From the NCBI RefSeq assembly GCF_003402535.2, contig NZ_AP025172.1, forward strand, positions 1,426,001 through 1,490,000: a stretch of 64,000 nucleotides of DNA, in the 5' to 3' direction. A program made the position numbers and the translations under genes. The DNA is from Cupriavidus sp. P-10 (GTDB taxonomy: Bacteria; Pseudomonadota; Gammaproteobacteria; Burkholderiales; Burkholderiaceae). Position 1 is the stretch's first letter. Each line of letters starts with the position of its first letter. This document shows, piece by piece, positions 1 through 8,421 of the stretch. The notes under the pieces were generated by a model. The model saw only the letters and a list, made by a program, of their open reading frames with translations, did no database searches and was not told the origin of the DNA.

Positions 1-531
1 GGTGAAGATGATGTAGTAGTACGGCACCTTGCCGTCGAACTGGAACGCCAGCCAGCCTGCCTGCGATGGCGGAATGACAAGGCCCTGCGCGCCCTTGAGC
101 GGGATGCCGAGGAACTCGTCGGTATTCTCGATCCAGATGCGCACGATCTCGGCAAAGGCGATGGTGGTCAGCGTGAAGTACGGCCCTTTGAGCTTGAAGG
201 TGGGATAGCCGATGCACACCGACAGAAGCGCCGCGGCCAACCCGCCGGCAAGCATGCCGAACCACGGCGACACGCCCAGCTGGGTGAACAGCAGCACGGT
301 GATGTAGCCGGCACCGCCGGCGAACACCGAATGCCCCAAAGACAGCTGCCCGACATAGCCGCAGACGAAATTCCACGCCGACGCCATGTAGGCGAAGTAG
401 AGGATCATGATCAGGGAGTGGAGCGCGTAGCTGTCCTGCACGAACAGCGGGAGCACCGCGGCAGCGGCCATCAGCGGAATCCCGATCACGGCGTTGATAT
501 TGGCCCTGGATACAGTCATGGATACGGTCAT
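1..531 (-). CDS. livM: Branched-chain amino acid-type ABC importer permease LivM (partial, 3' end beyond window)
   Basis: Inner-membrane permease of a Liv-type (HAAT) ABC importer, partner of the LivH subunit just upstream. Only the first 177 residues are present because the gene runs off the left edge. I chose the ATG at 531, which leaves 15 bp after the livH stop; a second in-frame ATG lies at 519. The protein has hydrophobic segments from about residue 14, and the LivM signature GYVGQLSLGH falls at about residues 58-67. It is part of a leftward operon with livH and the binding protein; the ATPases livG and livF would be expected beyond the edge. The substrate need not be an amino acid: the neighbours are sugar/polyol-like catabolic enzymes. 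Confidence 0.9.
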   Translation of the reverse strand, partial: MTVSMTVSRANINAVIGIPLMAAAAVLPLFVQDSYALHSLIMILYFAYMASAWNFVCGYVGQLSLGHSVFAGGAGYITVLLFTQLGVSPWFGMLAGGLAAALLSVCIGYPTFKLKGPYFTLTTIAFAEIVRIWIENTDEFLGIPLKGAQGLVIPPSQAGWLAFQFDGKVPYYYIIFT

Positions 532-546
532 GAATATGGCCCTCCC

Positions 547-1431
547 CTACTTGCGGCCGAGCAGCCCGTTGGGGCGGAACAGCAACACGATGATGAACAG
601 GCAGAACGAGAACACCGACGCGGAGGTCGCCGTGACGAACTGCGACGCGACCGACTCGAACACGCCCAGTACCAGGCCGCCGAGCAGCGAACCCGGGATC
701 GAGCCGATGCCGCCCAGCACCACCACCAGGAAGGACTTGATGCCAAAGCCCAGTCCGGTGGTCGGCGACACCGACAGGAACGGCACCAGCAGCGCGCCGA
801 ATAGTCCGAGGATGCCGGCGCCGATGCCGAAGGTGACGTTGTAGACCTGGCCGACATTGATGCCGGAAAGCGCCGCGGCATCGCGGTTCTGCGCGGTGGC
901 GCGGATCTGGCGGCCGGTGTCGGTGGCGCGCAGCCAGTACGACAGGCCAGCCGCTACCGCCACCGCCGCCACGCACGCGATCAGCCGCGGCACGTTGACC
1001 GGCAGCGATACCACGTCGATCGAGCCGCTGAGCGCATCGGCGGTGACTGTGCGCACATCGGGCCCGAAGGCCATCAGGATGCCGTTGTCGATCACCAGGA
1101 ACACCCCGGTGGTCAGCAGCAGGGCACCCAGCGGCTCGACCACCATGGTGGCCTCGCGCCGGAACAGCGGCGCGATCACTACCGCCTGGGTGAAGTAGCC
1201 GAGCAGGAACAGCAGCGGCACGGTGAACAGCACGGTAAGGTAAGGATGGAGGCCGAATACCGACCAGATCAGGTAGCTCAGGTACATGGCGAGCATCAGG
1301 AAGGAGCCATGCGCGAAGTTGATTACCCTCAGCACGCCGAAGATGAGGCTGAGGCCAAGCGCGATGCCGCCGTAGATGCCGCCCAGCAGTACGCCGTTGA
1401 CCACGGCATAGGCCAGAATGGTTGGGTCCAT
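547..1431 (-). CDS. livH: Branched-chain amino acid-type ABC importer permease LivH
   Basis: Membrane permease subunit of the same Liv-type importer, 294 residues, normal for LivH. The start at 1431 gives MDPTILAYAVVNG, the usual short lead into the first membrane helix; a longer reading to 1488 adds a charged, unlikely extension. The family signature GLSLIFGVLRVINFAHGSF lies near residues 26-44, and several hydrophobic helices follow. The gene is 84 bp after the substrate-binding protein and 15 bp before livM, so the three are probably one transcript. Membrane location and role are secure from the family; the imported compound is unknown. Confidence 0.92.
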   Translation of the reverse strand: MDPTILAYAVVNGVLLGGIYGGIALGLSLIFGVLRVINFAHGSFLMLAMYLSYLIWSVFGLHPYLTVLFTVPLLFLLGYFTQAVVIAPLFRREATMVVEPLGALLLTTGVFLVIDNGILMAFGPDVRTVTADALSGSIDVVSLPVNVPRLIACVAAVAVAAGLSYWLRATDTGRQIRATAQNRDAAALSGINVGQVYNVTFGIGAGILGLFGALLVPFLSVSPTTGLGFGIKSFLVVVLGGIGSIPGSLLGGLVLGVFESVASQFVTATSASVFSFCLFIIVLLFRPNGLLGRK

Positions 1432-1515
1432 GTCACTATCTCGAGAAGCACGGGCAGCGCCCGTGTTGCGATACATCCGGCCCGGCACGGCGTGCCGGAC
1501 CGTCCAGCCGGACGC

Positions 1516-2781
1516 TCAGCGCGCGCCGGGTGCGGGCAGCGGCCACACCGGCGCCACGCCTGCCAGGCGGTTCGATGCCGGCCAGATCGTGCGACGCTCA
1601 CCGTTCTGGTTCTGCGAGATCACGCCGTGAGCGAAGGTGTTCTGGCCCTGCGCGTCGAACTTGATCCGCTGGTAGCCCGTGATCAGCGCGGGACCGCTGC
1701 TGATGTCGGTCGCGGCCAGGGCGTCGCGTACCTTGCCGCGCTCGGTCGAGGCAGCCCGCTCCAGCGCATCCTTGACGATGTAGACGTTGGACACGCCCTG
1801 TGCGCCGTAGGAATTGATGCCGTAACCGAGCCCCGCCTTGAACTTCGCATCGGCGGCAATCATGGCAGGCTCCTTGGCGGCGCGCATGATGTCGACCTGG
1901 AAGTCGTCCTGCACGAACATGTTCTCGACCGCCTTGGGCGACACCGCCTTGTAGAAGTTCGGATCCTCCGAACCACCGCCCACGGAGTGGATGCCATAGG
2001 GCACGTACACGCGGCTTTCGGCGAGCTGGCGTGTGAACAGGATGTGGTCCGGCGTGTAGGCCACAACGATCAGCGCCTCGGGCCTGGCGCTGCGGATCTT
2101 GAGCAGTTGCGCCGACAGGTCGGTCTGGTTGGGCGGGTACGATTCATCCAGCGAGATGGCGTAACCGCGCTCCTTCGCCAGCTTCTTGACGTTGGCGGCA
2201 TGCGAGCGGCCCCAGTCGGTACCCTCGTAGAACAGGCCGATGCTCTTCGGGCCCTTGCCAGTCTCCTTCTTCAGCAGGTCGAGCGCGTCGATCTGCTCGC
2301 GCGCGTCGTAGATGGCCTTGTTGTTGGGCCGGAACACATACTTGAAGCCGCGCTCGGTAATCTCGTCCTTGACTGCGCCGGTGACCAGCCAGGGTACCTT
2401 GTAGCGCTCGGCGACCTCGGTGGCCGGGAAGGTCACCGCGCTGTTGTAGGCGCCGACGATCAGCGTGACGTTCTCGCGCTGGATCAGGCGCTCGGTCTCC
2501 GCGACACCGACGTCGGGCTTGGACTGGCTGTCGGCGAACACCAGCTTCAGGCGCGCGCCGCCCAGCGCCTTGACGCCGCCCGCGGCATTGATCTGCTCGG
2601 CGGCGATTTCCGCGCCGAGCTTGGTCTGGTTGCCAATGGTGGCGGCGCCGCCCGACAGCGGCAGCACGAAGCCGATCGGGATCTCCTTGACTTGCCCGAT
2701 GGCATTGCCGCCCGCCAGTGCCAGCAGCAAGGCCGAGGCGCCGATAAAGCGACGGCGGGACGAACGTGGGTGCGTATGCAT
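1516..2781 (-). CDS. Periplasmic substrate-binding protein of the Liv-type ABC importer
   Basis: Periplasmic binding-protein type I family (LivK/HAAT receptor), 421 residues. The N-terminus carries a signal with a twin-arginine-like RRRFIG motif followed by a hydrophobic stretch (about residues 10-28), so export by Tat is possible. The mature start resembles other receptors (IGFVLPLSGGAATIG near residue 37), with the usual two-lobe pattern. It follows the split transketolase pair and precedes livH/livM, which suggests that the importer brings in the substrate, or a precursor, for these enzymes. A start at 2781 follows an AGGAGACA ribosome site. The ligand cannot be read from sequence. Confidence 0.9.
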   Translation of the reverse strand: MHTHPRSSRRRFIGASALLLALAGGNAIGQVKEIPIGFVLPLSGGAATIGNQTKLGAEIAAEQINAAGGVKALGGARLKLVFADSQSKPDVGVAETERLIQRENVTLIVGAYNSAVTFPATEVAERYKVPWLVTGAVKDEITERGFKYVFRPNNKAIYDAREQIDALDLLKKETGKGPKSIGLFYEGTDWGRSHAANVKKLAKERGYAISLDESYPPNQTDLSAQLLKIRSARPEALIVVAYTPDHILFTRQLAESRVYVPYGIHSVGGGSEDPNFYKAVSPKAVENMFVQDDFQVDIMRAAKEPAMIAADAKFKAGLGYGINSYGAQGVSNVYIVKDALERAASTERGKVRDALAATDISSGPALITGYQRIKFDAQGQNTFAHGVISQNQNGERRTIWPASNRLAGVAPVWPLPAPGAR

Positions 2782-2874
2782 AGTGTCTCCTGGTTTGATC
2801 CGGACACGATGGCCCGGTGCAACTCTGGGTTGCTTCTGTGATCCGGCGCGGGCGCGCGGCCCGCGCCCTGCCGG

Positions 2875-3855
2875 TCAGGCCGCCATAATCTGCTGCGCCA
2901 GTTCGCTAATGCCGGCGGCATCGAGCTTGTAGTGCGCATACAGGTGGGTCGGTGGCGCGATCAGGCTGTATTCGTCGAGAATGCCGTGACGCACCAGCCG
3001 CGTACCCGCACCCGCATCGGCCAGCACCTCGGCCACCGCGCCGCCCAGGCCGCCCAGCACGTTGTGCTCCTCGACGGTCATGAGCACTTTGGAGCGCGCT
3101 GCCGCACGCAACACTGCCTCGCGGTCGAGCGGCTTGACGGTGGCCATGTCGATCATGCCGACCGAGCGGCCAGCGGCATTCAGGCGCTTTGCCGCTTCCA
3201 GCGCCGGATGCACCGTCGAGCCGGTCGCGATCAGCGTCAGCTCTTCGCCTTGCAGGTGCTCGATCGCCTTGCCGAATTCGAAGGTGGTGCCCTCCTCGTA
3301 GACGGCTGGCTCACGGCCACGACCGATGCGGAAGTAGATCGGCTGTGCGTGGTCCTTCGAGGCATTGATCGCCGCGCGCAGCTGCGGGCCGTCCGCGGGT
3401 GCGACCACGGTCAGGTCCGCAATGGAGCGCATGATGGCCAGGTCCTCGGTCGCATGATGCGAGGTGCCGTAGAAGCCCAGCGAGATGCCGGCGTGATGGC
3501 CGATCAGGCGCACTGGCAGCGCGCAATACGCGACGTCCATGCGGATCTGCTCGCAGCACAGCAGCGCCAGGAACGAAGCAAAGGTAGCGACGAAAGGGGT
3601 ATAGCCGGCTGTGGCCATGCCCGCGGCGGCCGTCACCATGTTTTGCTCGGAAATGCCGAACTGGATATAGCGGTCCGGATGCTGCTGGGCAAAGCGGATC
3701 AGCCCGTTCGAGTACTGCAGGTCGGCGGAGCCGGCGAGCACCGGCGCGCCCGCTTCGACCAGGTCGATCAGGCCGTCGGACAGATAGCTGAGGCCGGGCG
3801 TGATCGCGTTCAGCCCGCGGTATTGCCAGGAGTCCTTGGAGAGTGGCTGGTTCAT
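2875..3855 (-). CDS. Transketolase, C-terminal subunit (split transketolase)
   Basis: Pyrimidine-binding and C-terminal domains of a split transketolase, 326 residues. The protein contains FGISEQNMV near residue 70, whose Glu matches the conserved catalytic transketolase glutamate that activates thiamine diphosphate. A transketolase_C domain occupies roughly residues 195-320. It begins 5 bp after the stop of the N-terminal subunit, so the two are surely made together and should form a heteromeric enzyme. Split transketolases that serve special catabolic routes (for example sulfo-sugar or apiose use) are known in bacteria; here the donor sugar is not evident. Both subunits begin with MNQP, possibly convergent or copied leader sequence. 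Confidence 0.9.
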   Translation of the reverse strand: MNQPLSKDSWQYRGLNAITPGLSYLSDGLIDLVEAGAPVLAGSADLQYSNGLIRFAQQHPDRYIQFGISEQNMVTAAAGMATAGYTPFVATFASFLALLCCEQIRMDVAYCALPVRLIGHHAGISLGFYGTSHHATEDLAIMRSIADLTVVAPADGPQLRAAINASKDHAQPIYFRIGRGREPAVYEEGTTFEFGKAIEHLQGEELTLIATGSTVHPALEAAKRLNAAGRSVGMIDMATVKPLDREAVLRAAARSKVLMTVEEHNVLGGLGGAVAEVLADAGAGTRLVRHGILDEYSLIAPPTHLYAHYKLDAAGISELAQQIMAA

Positions 3856-3860
3856 TGCAA

Positions 3861-4754
3861 TCAGTCCTTTGCGAGAATTTCTTCGATGGCGCGCTGGGCG
3901 TCGTTCGGGGCCAGGTAGCCCAGGTGCCAGCCCGGCTCGGTCTCCATGTAGGAAACCCCCTTGCCCTTGACGGTTTTCGCGATCACGCACACGGGGCGCG
4001 TGCGCGCGGTATCGGCCCGCAGCCGGCGCAGCAGCGCGGTCAGCGCGGCCACATCGTGGCCGTCGACGATGTGCACCTCCCAACCGAACGCCTCCCACTT
4101 GGCGTCGAGCGGCTCGATGCCCATGACCTCGTCGACTGCGCCATCAAGCTGGTAGCCATTACGGTCAACGATCGCGATCAGCCGGCCGGTACGGTGGTGC
4201 GCGGCGGACAGCGCCGCTTCCCATACCTGCCCTTCCTGCATCTCACCGTCGCCCAGCATCACAAAGGTGGTGAAGTCCTGCCCCGCATGCCGGCCCGCGA
4301 GTGCCATGCCCAGGCCCGCGGACAGCGCATGCCCGATCGACCCCGAGCTGAAATCGATGCCGGGCACCTTGCGCATGTCGGGGTGGTCGCCCAGGGGACT
4401 CCCCAGCCGGGTGTAGTCGTCCAGCCATTCCCTGGGGAAGAAGTCGAGATCCGCCAGGATAGGGAACAGCCCCACCGCGGCATGGCCCTTGCCCATCAGG
4501 AAGCGGTCGCGCCCGGCCCAGGCGGGCTCGCCGCGGCGCAGATTCATCACGTCGTAGTACAGCGCGGCGAAGGTCTCGGCCGCGGAAAACACCGAGGTGT
4601 AGTGGCCGGTCTTGGCGATCTCGATCAGGCGGATCGTCTCCAGGCGCACGAAGGTGGCGCGCTCCTTGAGCATTGCCACCTGTTCGACGCTGGGCGCAAA
4701 CGGGTCGGCGGCGGCGGCGGTGCTGACGAGCGCAGGTGCTACAGGCTGGTTCAT
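3861..4754 (-). CDS. Transketolase, N-terminal subunit (split transketolase)
   Basis: Diphosphate-binding half of a split transketolase, 297 residues. The thiamine diphosphate motif begins at GDGEMQEGQVWEA (about residue 168) and ends with the N of VDRNGYQ. Substrate/cofactor histidines occur in KTGHYTS and GKGHAA. Length and domain content match other stand-alone N-terminal subunits. The gene opens a transcription unit: an AT-core palindrome (4772-4790) lies 18-36 bp before its start, and the preceding gene ends at 4833. Together with the next gene it should move a two-carbon ketol unit between sugars. Confidence 0.92.
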   Translation of the reverse strand: MNQPVAPALVSTAAAADPFAPSVEQVAMLKERATFVRLETIRLIEIAKTGHYTSVFSAAETFAALYYDVMNLRRGEPAWAGRDRFLMGKGHAAVGLFPILADLDFFPREWLDDYTRLGSPLGDHPDMRKVPGIDFSSGSIGHALSAGLGMALAGRHAGQDFTTFVMLGDGEMQEGQVWEAALSAAHHRTGRLIAIVDRNGYQLDGAVDEVMGIEPLDAKWEAFGWEVHIVDGHDVAALTALLRRLRADTARTRPVCVIAKTVKGKGVSYMETEPGWHLGYLAPNDAQRAIEEILAKD

Positions 4755-4771
4755 CTCACATCTCCATTTTT

Positions 4772-4790
4772 ATGATGCATCATATATCCT
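4772..4790. promoter_or_regulatory. Candidate operator (ATGATGCATCAT overlapping ATCATATATCCT)
   Basis: A perfect 12-bp palindrome ATGATGCATCAT (4772-4783) overlaps a 12-bp ATCATATATCCT (4779-4790). The latter is a hybrid of the two perfect palindromes found at 7446 and 8378 in this locus. It lies directly before the split transketolase unit. The likely ligand is the GntR/FCD protein encoded at 8422-9105. Confidence 0.5.
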
Positions 4791-4832
4791 TCAATTGGGT
4801 AAAAATGGGCCTCCTGGGAGCCATGGCGGCCG

Positions 4833-6287
4833 TCAGAGGCTCCCCATGCAGAGGTACTTCACTTCCAGATAGTCTTCGATGCCCTGGCGCGCCCCTTCGC
4901 GCCCGAGCCCGGATTCCTTGATGCCGCCGAACGGTGCCACGGCGGTCGAGATCAGGCCTTCATTGATGCCGACCATGCCGCATTCCAGCGCCTCGGCCAC
5001 GCGCCATACGCGGCGCAGGTCTTGTGTGTAGAAATAGCCGGCCAGCCCGAACGGCGTGTCATTGGCCATCTTTATGACCTGCTCGTCCGAATGAAAACGC
5101 ATCAGCGGCGCAACCGGGCCGAAGATCTCGTCGCGGCCCAGCGCCATCCCCGCGCTGGCCTCGCCCACCACGGTGGGCGCATAGAAAGCCGAGCCATCCT
5201 GCGGCGGCGTTCCGCCCGTCAGCACGCGCGCCCCCAATCCGACCGCCTCGTCGACCATGCCGTGCACGCGCCGTGCCGCGCCGGCATGGATCAGCGGGCC
5301 GATGGTGACGCCAGGGTGGCTGCCGTCGCCCATCCTCAGCCCCGCCACCGCCGCGCATAGCTTCGCGGCGAAGACATCGTAGACCGCGTCATGGACGAAG
5401 ATCCGATTGGCGCAGACGCAGGTCTGGCCGGCATTGCGGTACTTCGAGGCCATCGCACCGCGTACCGCGGCATCGATATCGGCATCGTCGAACACGATAA
5501 AGGGGGCGTTGCCACCCAGTTCCAGCGACAGCTTCTTGATATTGGACGCCGACTGCTCCATCAGCAGGCGGCCGACGCGCGTGGATCCGGTGAAGGTCAG
5601 CTTGCGCACGGCTTCACTACGCGCAAGTACTTCGCCAATGGCCGGTGCGCTGGCGCCGGTGACCACGTTGAACACGCCCGCGGGCACGCCGGCGCGCTGC
5701 GCCAGCTCCGCCAGCGCCAGCGCGCTCAGCGGTGTTTCCGAGGCCGGCTTGAGCACCACGGTGCAGCCCGCAGCCAGTGCCGGCGCGACCTTGCGCGTGG
5801 CCATTGCGATCGGGAAATTCCACGGCGTGAGCGCCGCCACCACGCCCACCGGCTGGCGGATCACCATCAGGCGCCGATCGGGCGATGGCGTGGGAATGCA
5901 CTCGCCGTAGGTGCGCGTGGCTTCTTCGGCAAACCATTCAACAAAGGACGCGCCGTAGACCACCTCGCCTGCCGCCTCAGCCAGCGGCTTGCCCTGCTCT
6001 GCCGTCATCAACGCGGCCAAATCCGCCTCATGCGCGCGGATCAGCTCGTACCAGCGCCGCAGGCACTGGGCACGATGCCTGGCGGTGGTGCTGCGCCACG
6101 CGGCCAGGGCGCGCTCGGCCGCGGCGATGGCGCGGTGGGTTTCGGCGGCACCCATATCGGCGACTTCGGCAATGACTGCGCCGGTGGCGGGGTTGGTCAC
6201 GGCGAAGCGGGCACCGTTGTCGGCGTCGCACCATTCGCCGCCGATCAGGCCGCGCGTGCGCAGCAGTTCAGCATCGCGCAGCTTCAT
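4833..6287 (-). CDS. NAD(P)+-dependent aldehyde dehydrogenase, succinate-semialdehyde dehydrogenase (GabD)-like
   Basis: Aldehyde dehydrogenase superfamily enzyme of 484 residues, the usual GabD length. The catalytic Glu is in LELGGNAPF and the catalytic Cys in NAGQTCVCANR, the pattern typical of succinate/glutarate-semialdehyde dehydrogenases. It oxidises an aldehyde to an acid in the cytoplasm. The ATG overlaps the stop of the upstream GldA-like gene by 4 bp (ATGA), with GGAGG before it, so the two are translationally coupled; an alcohol-to-aldehyde-to-acid sequence is plausible but inferred. The exact aldehyde is uncertain because this subfamily is promiscuous. Confidence 0.88.
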   Translation of the reverse strand: MKLRDAELLRTRGLIGGEWCDADNGARFAVTNPATGAVIAEVADMGAAETHRAIAAAERALAAWRSTTARHRAQCLRRWYELIRAHEADLAALMTAEQGKPLAEAAGEVVYGASFVEWFAEEATRTYGECIPTPSPDRRLMVIRQPVGVVAALTPWNFPIAMATRKVAPALAAGCTVVLKPASETPLSALALAELAQRAGVPAGVFNVVTGASAPAIGEVLARSEAVRKLTFTGSTRVGRLLMEQSASNIKKLSLELGGNAPFIVFDDADIDAAVRGAMASKYRNAGQTCVCANRIFVHDAVYDVFAAKLCAAVAGLRMGDGSHPGVTIGPLIHAGAARRVHGMVDEAVGLGARVLTGGTPPQDGSAFYAPTVVGEASAGMALGRDEIFGPVAPLMRFHSDEQVIKMANDTPFGLAGYFYTQDLRRVWRVAEALECGMVGINEGLISTAVAPFGGIKESGLGREGARQGIEDYLEVKYLCMGSL

Positions 6288-7393
6288 GATGCCTCCGCTG
6301 CCTGCACCATCTGCAGCGCGCGCGCGTTGACAGCGCGCATCGCCGCAACCAGGTCGCCGGCGTCCGGCTCGCGCATGAAATTGCGCATATGGGGCGCTGC
6401 CAGCGAGAGTTCCGCGGCGTGGCGCAGCTCCTCCTGCGTGGCATCGGGCAAACCCAGGTCAGCCAGGCACAATGGCAGGCCGATGCTGCGGTAAAGCGCC
6501 TCGACTTCAGTGCGCGCCGCATCGTCGCGCCGCTCCAGTTCGAGCTGCACCAGCAGGCCGAACGCCACCTGCAGGCCGTGCGGCGCGTGGCTGACCCCGC
6601 GCAGCGCCGACAGCCCGCGCGTCAGCGCATGGGCAATCGACAAACCGCCGCTCTCGAAGCCGAGGCCCGACATCAGGATGGTGGCCTCCACCACGCGTTC
6701 AAACGGGGGCGTCGGCGTGCCGGTGCCGGCAGCGGCCAGCGCATCTTGCGCATCCGCCATCAGCACCGCGTGACAGGCACGCGCCAGCGCGGCGGCCGAC
6801 AGCAACGGACGCGTGCCGAACATATTCCGCCCGGCCGGCGCACGCGCACACTGCTCGGCTTCGAACATCTTCGAGATGGCGTCGCCGATGCCCGCCAGCA
6901 ACATCGGGGCAGGTGCCTGGGCAATCAGCGCGGTGTCGGCAATCACGCTGCTGGGGCTATAAGACAGATGCCGCACGGCCAGCAGGCGGTGCGCCTCGTC
7001 ATACAGCACATAGTTCTTGCTGGTCGGCGCGTCGTTTGACGCGACCGTGGGCACGGTGATCACCGGCACGCCGAAGTGGTCGGCCAGTGCCTTGCCCGCA
7101 TCGATACTGCGCCCGCCGCCAGCGGCAACCACCAGGTCGGGGCCAGGCTGTCCGGCCTCTGCCGCCAGGCGCGCCACCAGGCCAGGTGTCAGGGCTTCGT
7201 CGAAGCTGACGCTGCGCGTCGCCACGCCAGCCTGTTCACACAGGCGCACCAGCCGGTCCCCTACCATGCCCATCACCATGCGGTCGGCCACCAGCAAGGC
7301 ATTGCTGCCCAGGCGCGCCGCGTGCTCGCCCAATACTTCGATGGCTCCCGCACCCTGGACATAGCGTCCGGGCGATCCGAATACTGCTTGCAC
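6284..7393 (-). CDS. Iron/zinc-dependent polyol dehydrogenase, glycerol dehydrogenase (GldA)-like
   Basis: Group III alcohol dehydrogenase of 369 residues, closest in pattern to GldA. The GTG at 7393 is chosen because GGAGA sits just before it and the protein then starts MQAVFGSPGRYVQGAGA, the normal family start; reading on to 7507 would cross the operator. The likely metal ligands are the Asp of GIGDAISKMFEA and the His of SIAHALTRG and SHAPHGLQV. The NAD-binding GGGRSIDAGK and the PTVASNDAPTS segment are also typical. It would oxidise a vicinal diol or polyol. It leads a two-gene unit with the aldehyde dehydrogenase behind a palindromic operator. Confidence 0.87.
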   Translation of the reverse strand: MQAVFGSPGRYVQGAGAIEVLGEHAARLGSNALLVADRMVMGMVGDRLVRLCEQAGVATRSVSFDEALTPGLVARLAAEAGQPGPDLVVAAGGGRSIDAGKALADHFGVPVITVPTVASNDAPTSKNYVLYDEAHRLLAVRHLSYSPSSVIADTALIAQAPAPMLLAGIGDAISKMFEAEQCARAPAGRNMFGTRPLLSAAALARACHAVLMADAQDALAAAGTGTPTPPFERVVEATILMSGLGFESGGLSIAHALTRGLSALRGVSHAPHGLQVAFGLLVQLELERRDDAARTEVEALYRSIGLPLCLADLGLPDATQEELRHAAELSLAAPHMRNFMREPDAGDLVAAMRAVNARALQMVQAAEAS

Positions 7394-7445
7394 GTTGTCT
7401 CCTCTCGCGTTCACCCGGCGCTCGCCGAATTTCGATACATGATAT

Positions 7446-7457
7446 AGGATATATCCT
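7446..7457. promoter_or_regulatory. Candidate GntR operator, perfect palindrome AGGATATATCCT
   Basis: A perfect 12-bp palindrome in the divergent control region between the GldA-like gene (leftward, start 7393) and the AroE-like gene (rightward, start 7513). It shares the ATATAT core and half-sites with the elements at 4779 and 8378. Its position could govern both directions. Confidence 0.5.
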
Positions 7458-7512
7458 GTCACGCAAGAAATTTCTTTCCGACTCATCCAACCCGCTTCAG
7501 GAGACATAGCTC

Positions 7513-8343
7513 ATGCAGCCACCCGATCTTCAACCCCGCGCCGCCATCAATGGCCATACCCGCGTCATCGTGATCCTCGCCTACCCGACCCACCACGTGC
7601 GCACGCCATCGTTTTTCAATGCCTATATGGCCGAGACCGGCACCAACGCGGTCCTCGTGCCCTGGCAGGTCGCGCCGGCACAGCTGGCCGACGCGGTCCG
7701 CGGCCTGCGCGAGGTCGAGAACCTGGCAGGCCTGATCGTGACGGTGCCGCACAAGCAGGCTATCGCCGCTCTTTGCGATGAACTGGAAGGGATTGCCGCC
7801 GACCTGCACGTATGCAACGTGGTGCGGCGCACCGCCGATGGCCGCTTCATTGGCGCCATGTACGACGGCATCGGCTTTGTCGAAGGCATGCGCAACAACC
7901 AGATCGACCCGGCGGGCAAGCGCACCCTGCTGCTCGGTGCCGGGGGAGCCGCCACGGCGGTGGCTGCCGCACTCCTCGACGCCGGCGTCGCGCAGTTGAC
8001 GGTGGCGAACCGTACGCGCGCAAAGGCGGAGGAACTCGCCGCCCTGCTGCGGGCACGCCGGCCCGGCGCAGCGGTTCAGGCCGCCGCCAGCCCGGAAGGC
8101 GACTGGGACCTGGTCGTCAATGGCACCTCGCTAGGCCTGAAGCCAGACGACCCGTTGCCGCTCGACCCCGCCCTGCTGCGTCCCGGCACCGTCGTCGCCG
8201 AGGTCATCATGCAGCCGGCCGAGACCGCCCTGCTGATTGCGGCACGGCAGCGCGGCTGCCGCGTGCATCGTGGCGAGCACATGGTCACTTCGCAGATCCG
8301 GCTGCTAGCCGACTTCCTGCTCAGCGCAACGCCCGCGCAGTAG
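7513..8343 (+). CDS. Shikimate dehydrogenase (AroE)-family NAD(P)-dependent oxidoreductase
   Basis: AroE/quinate dehydrogenase superfamily protein, 276 residues. The substrate domain keeps the Lys of TVPHKQA (about residue 78) and an Asp in YDGIGF (about 118), and the nucleotide motif GAGGAATAVA begins near residue 138. The usual N-terminal Ser-rich substrate loop (HSLSP) is replaced by THHVRTPS, so it is likely a paralog acting on a different hydroxy acid rather than the biosynthetic AroE. AGGAGACA precedes the ATG. It is divergent from the GldA/aldehyde dehydrogenase unit and 78 bp before the GntR gene. A quinate/shikimate-like substrate or a modified sugar acid is possible. Confidence 0.82.
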   Translation: MQPPDLQPRAAINGHTRVIVILAYPTHHVRTPSFFNAYMAETGTNAVLVPWQVAPAQLADAVRGLREVENLAGLIVTVPHKQAIAALCDELEGIAADLHVCNVVRRTADGRFIGAMYDGIGFVEGMRNNQIDPAGKRTLLLGAGGAATAVAAALLDAGVAQLTVANRTRAKAEELAALLRARRPGAAVQAAASPEGDWDLVVNGTSLGLKPDDPLPLDPALLRPGTVVAEVIMQPAETALLIAARQRGCRVHRGEHMVTSQIRLLADFLLSATPAQ

Positions 8344-8377
8344 CGCCATCGCGGCAGCAGAAAATCGGAGCCGGCAC

Positions 8378-8389
8378 ATCATATATGAT
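8378..8389. promoter_or_regulatory. Candidate autoregulatory GntR operator, perfect palindrome ATCATATATGAT
   Basis: A perfect 12-bp palindrome 33 bp before the preferred GntR start. It is the third ATATAT-core element of the locus and supports autoregulation. Its left half-site is the left half of the 4779 element. Confidence 0.5.
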
Positions 8390-8421
8390 ATGTCCATGTA
8401 CCCATGGCTGAGGCAGGACCC

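Noticed and set aside
1246..2841. Long plus-strand frame (531 codons) opposite livH and the binding protein
   Set aside because: It is antisense to clearly conserved transporter genes and its translation has no family features; high-GC DNA creates such frames.
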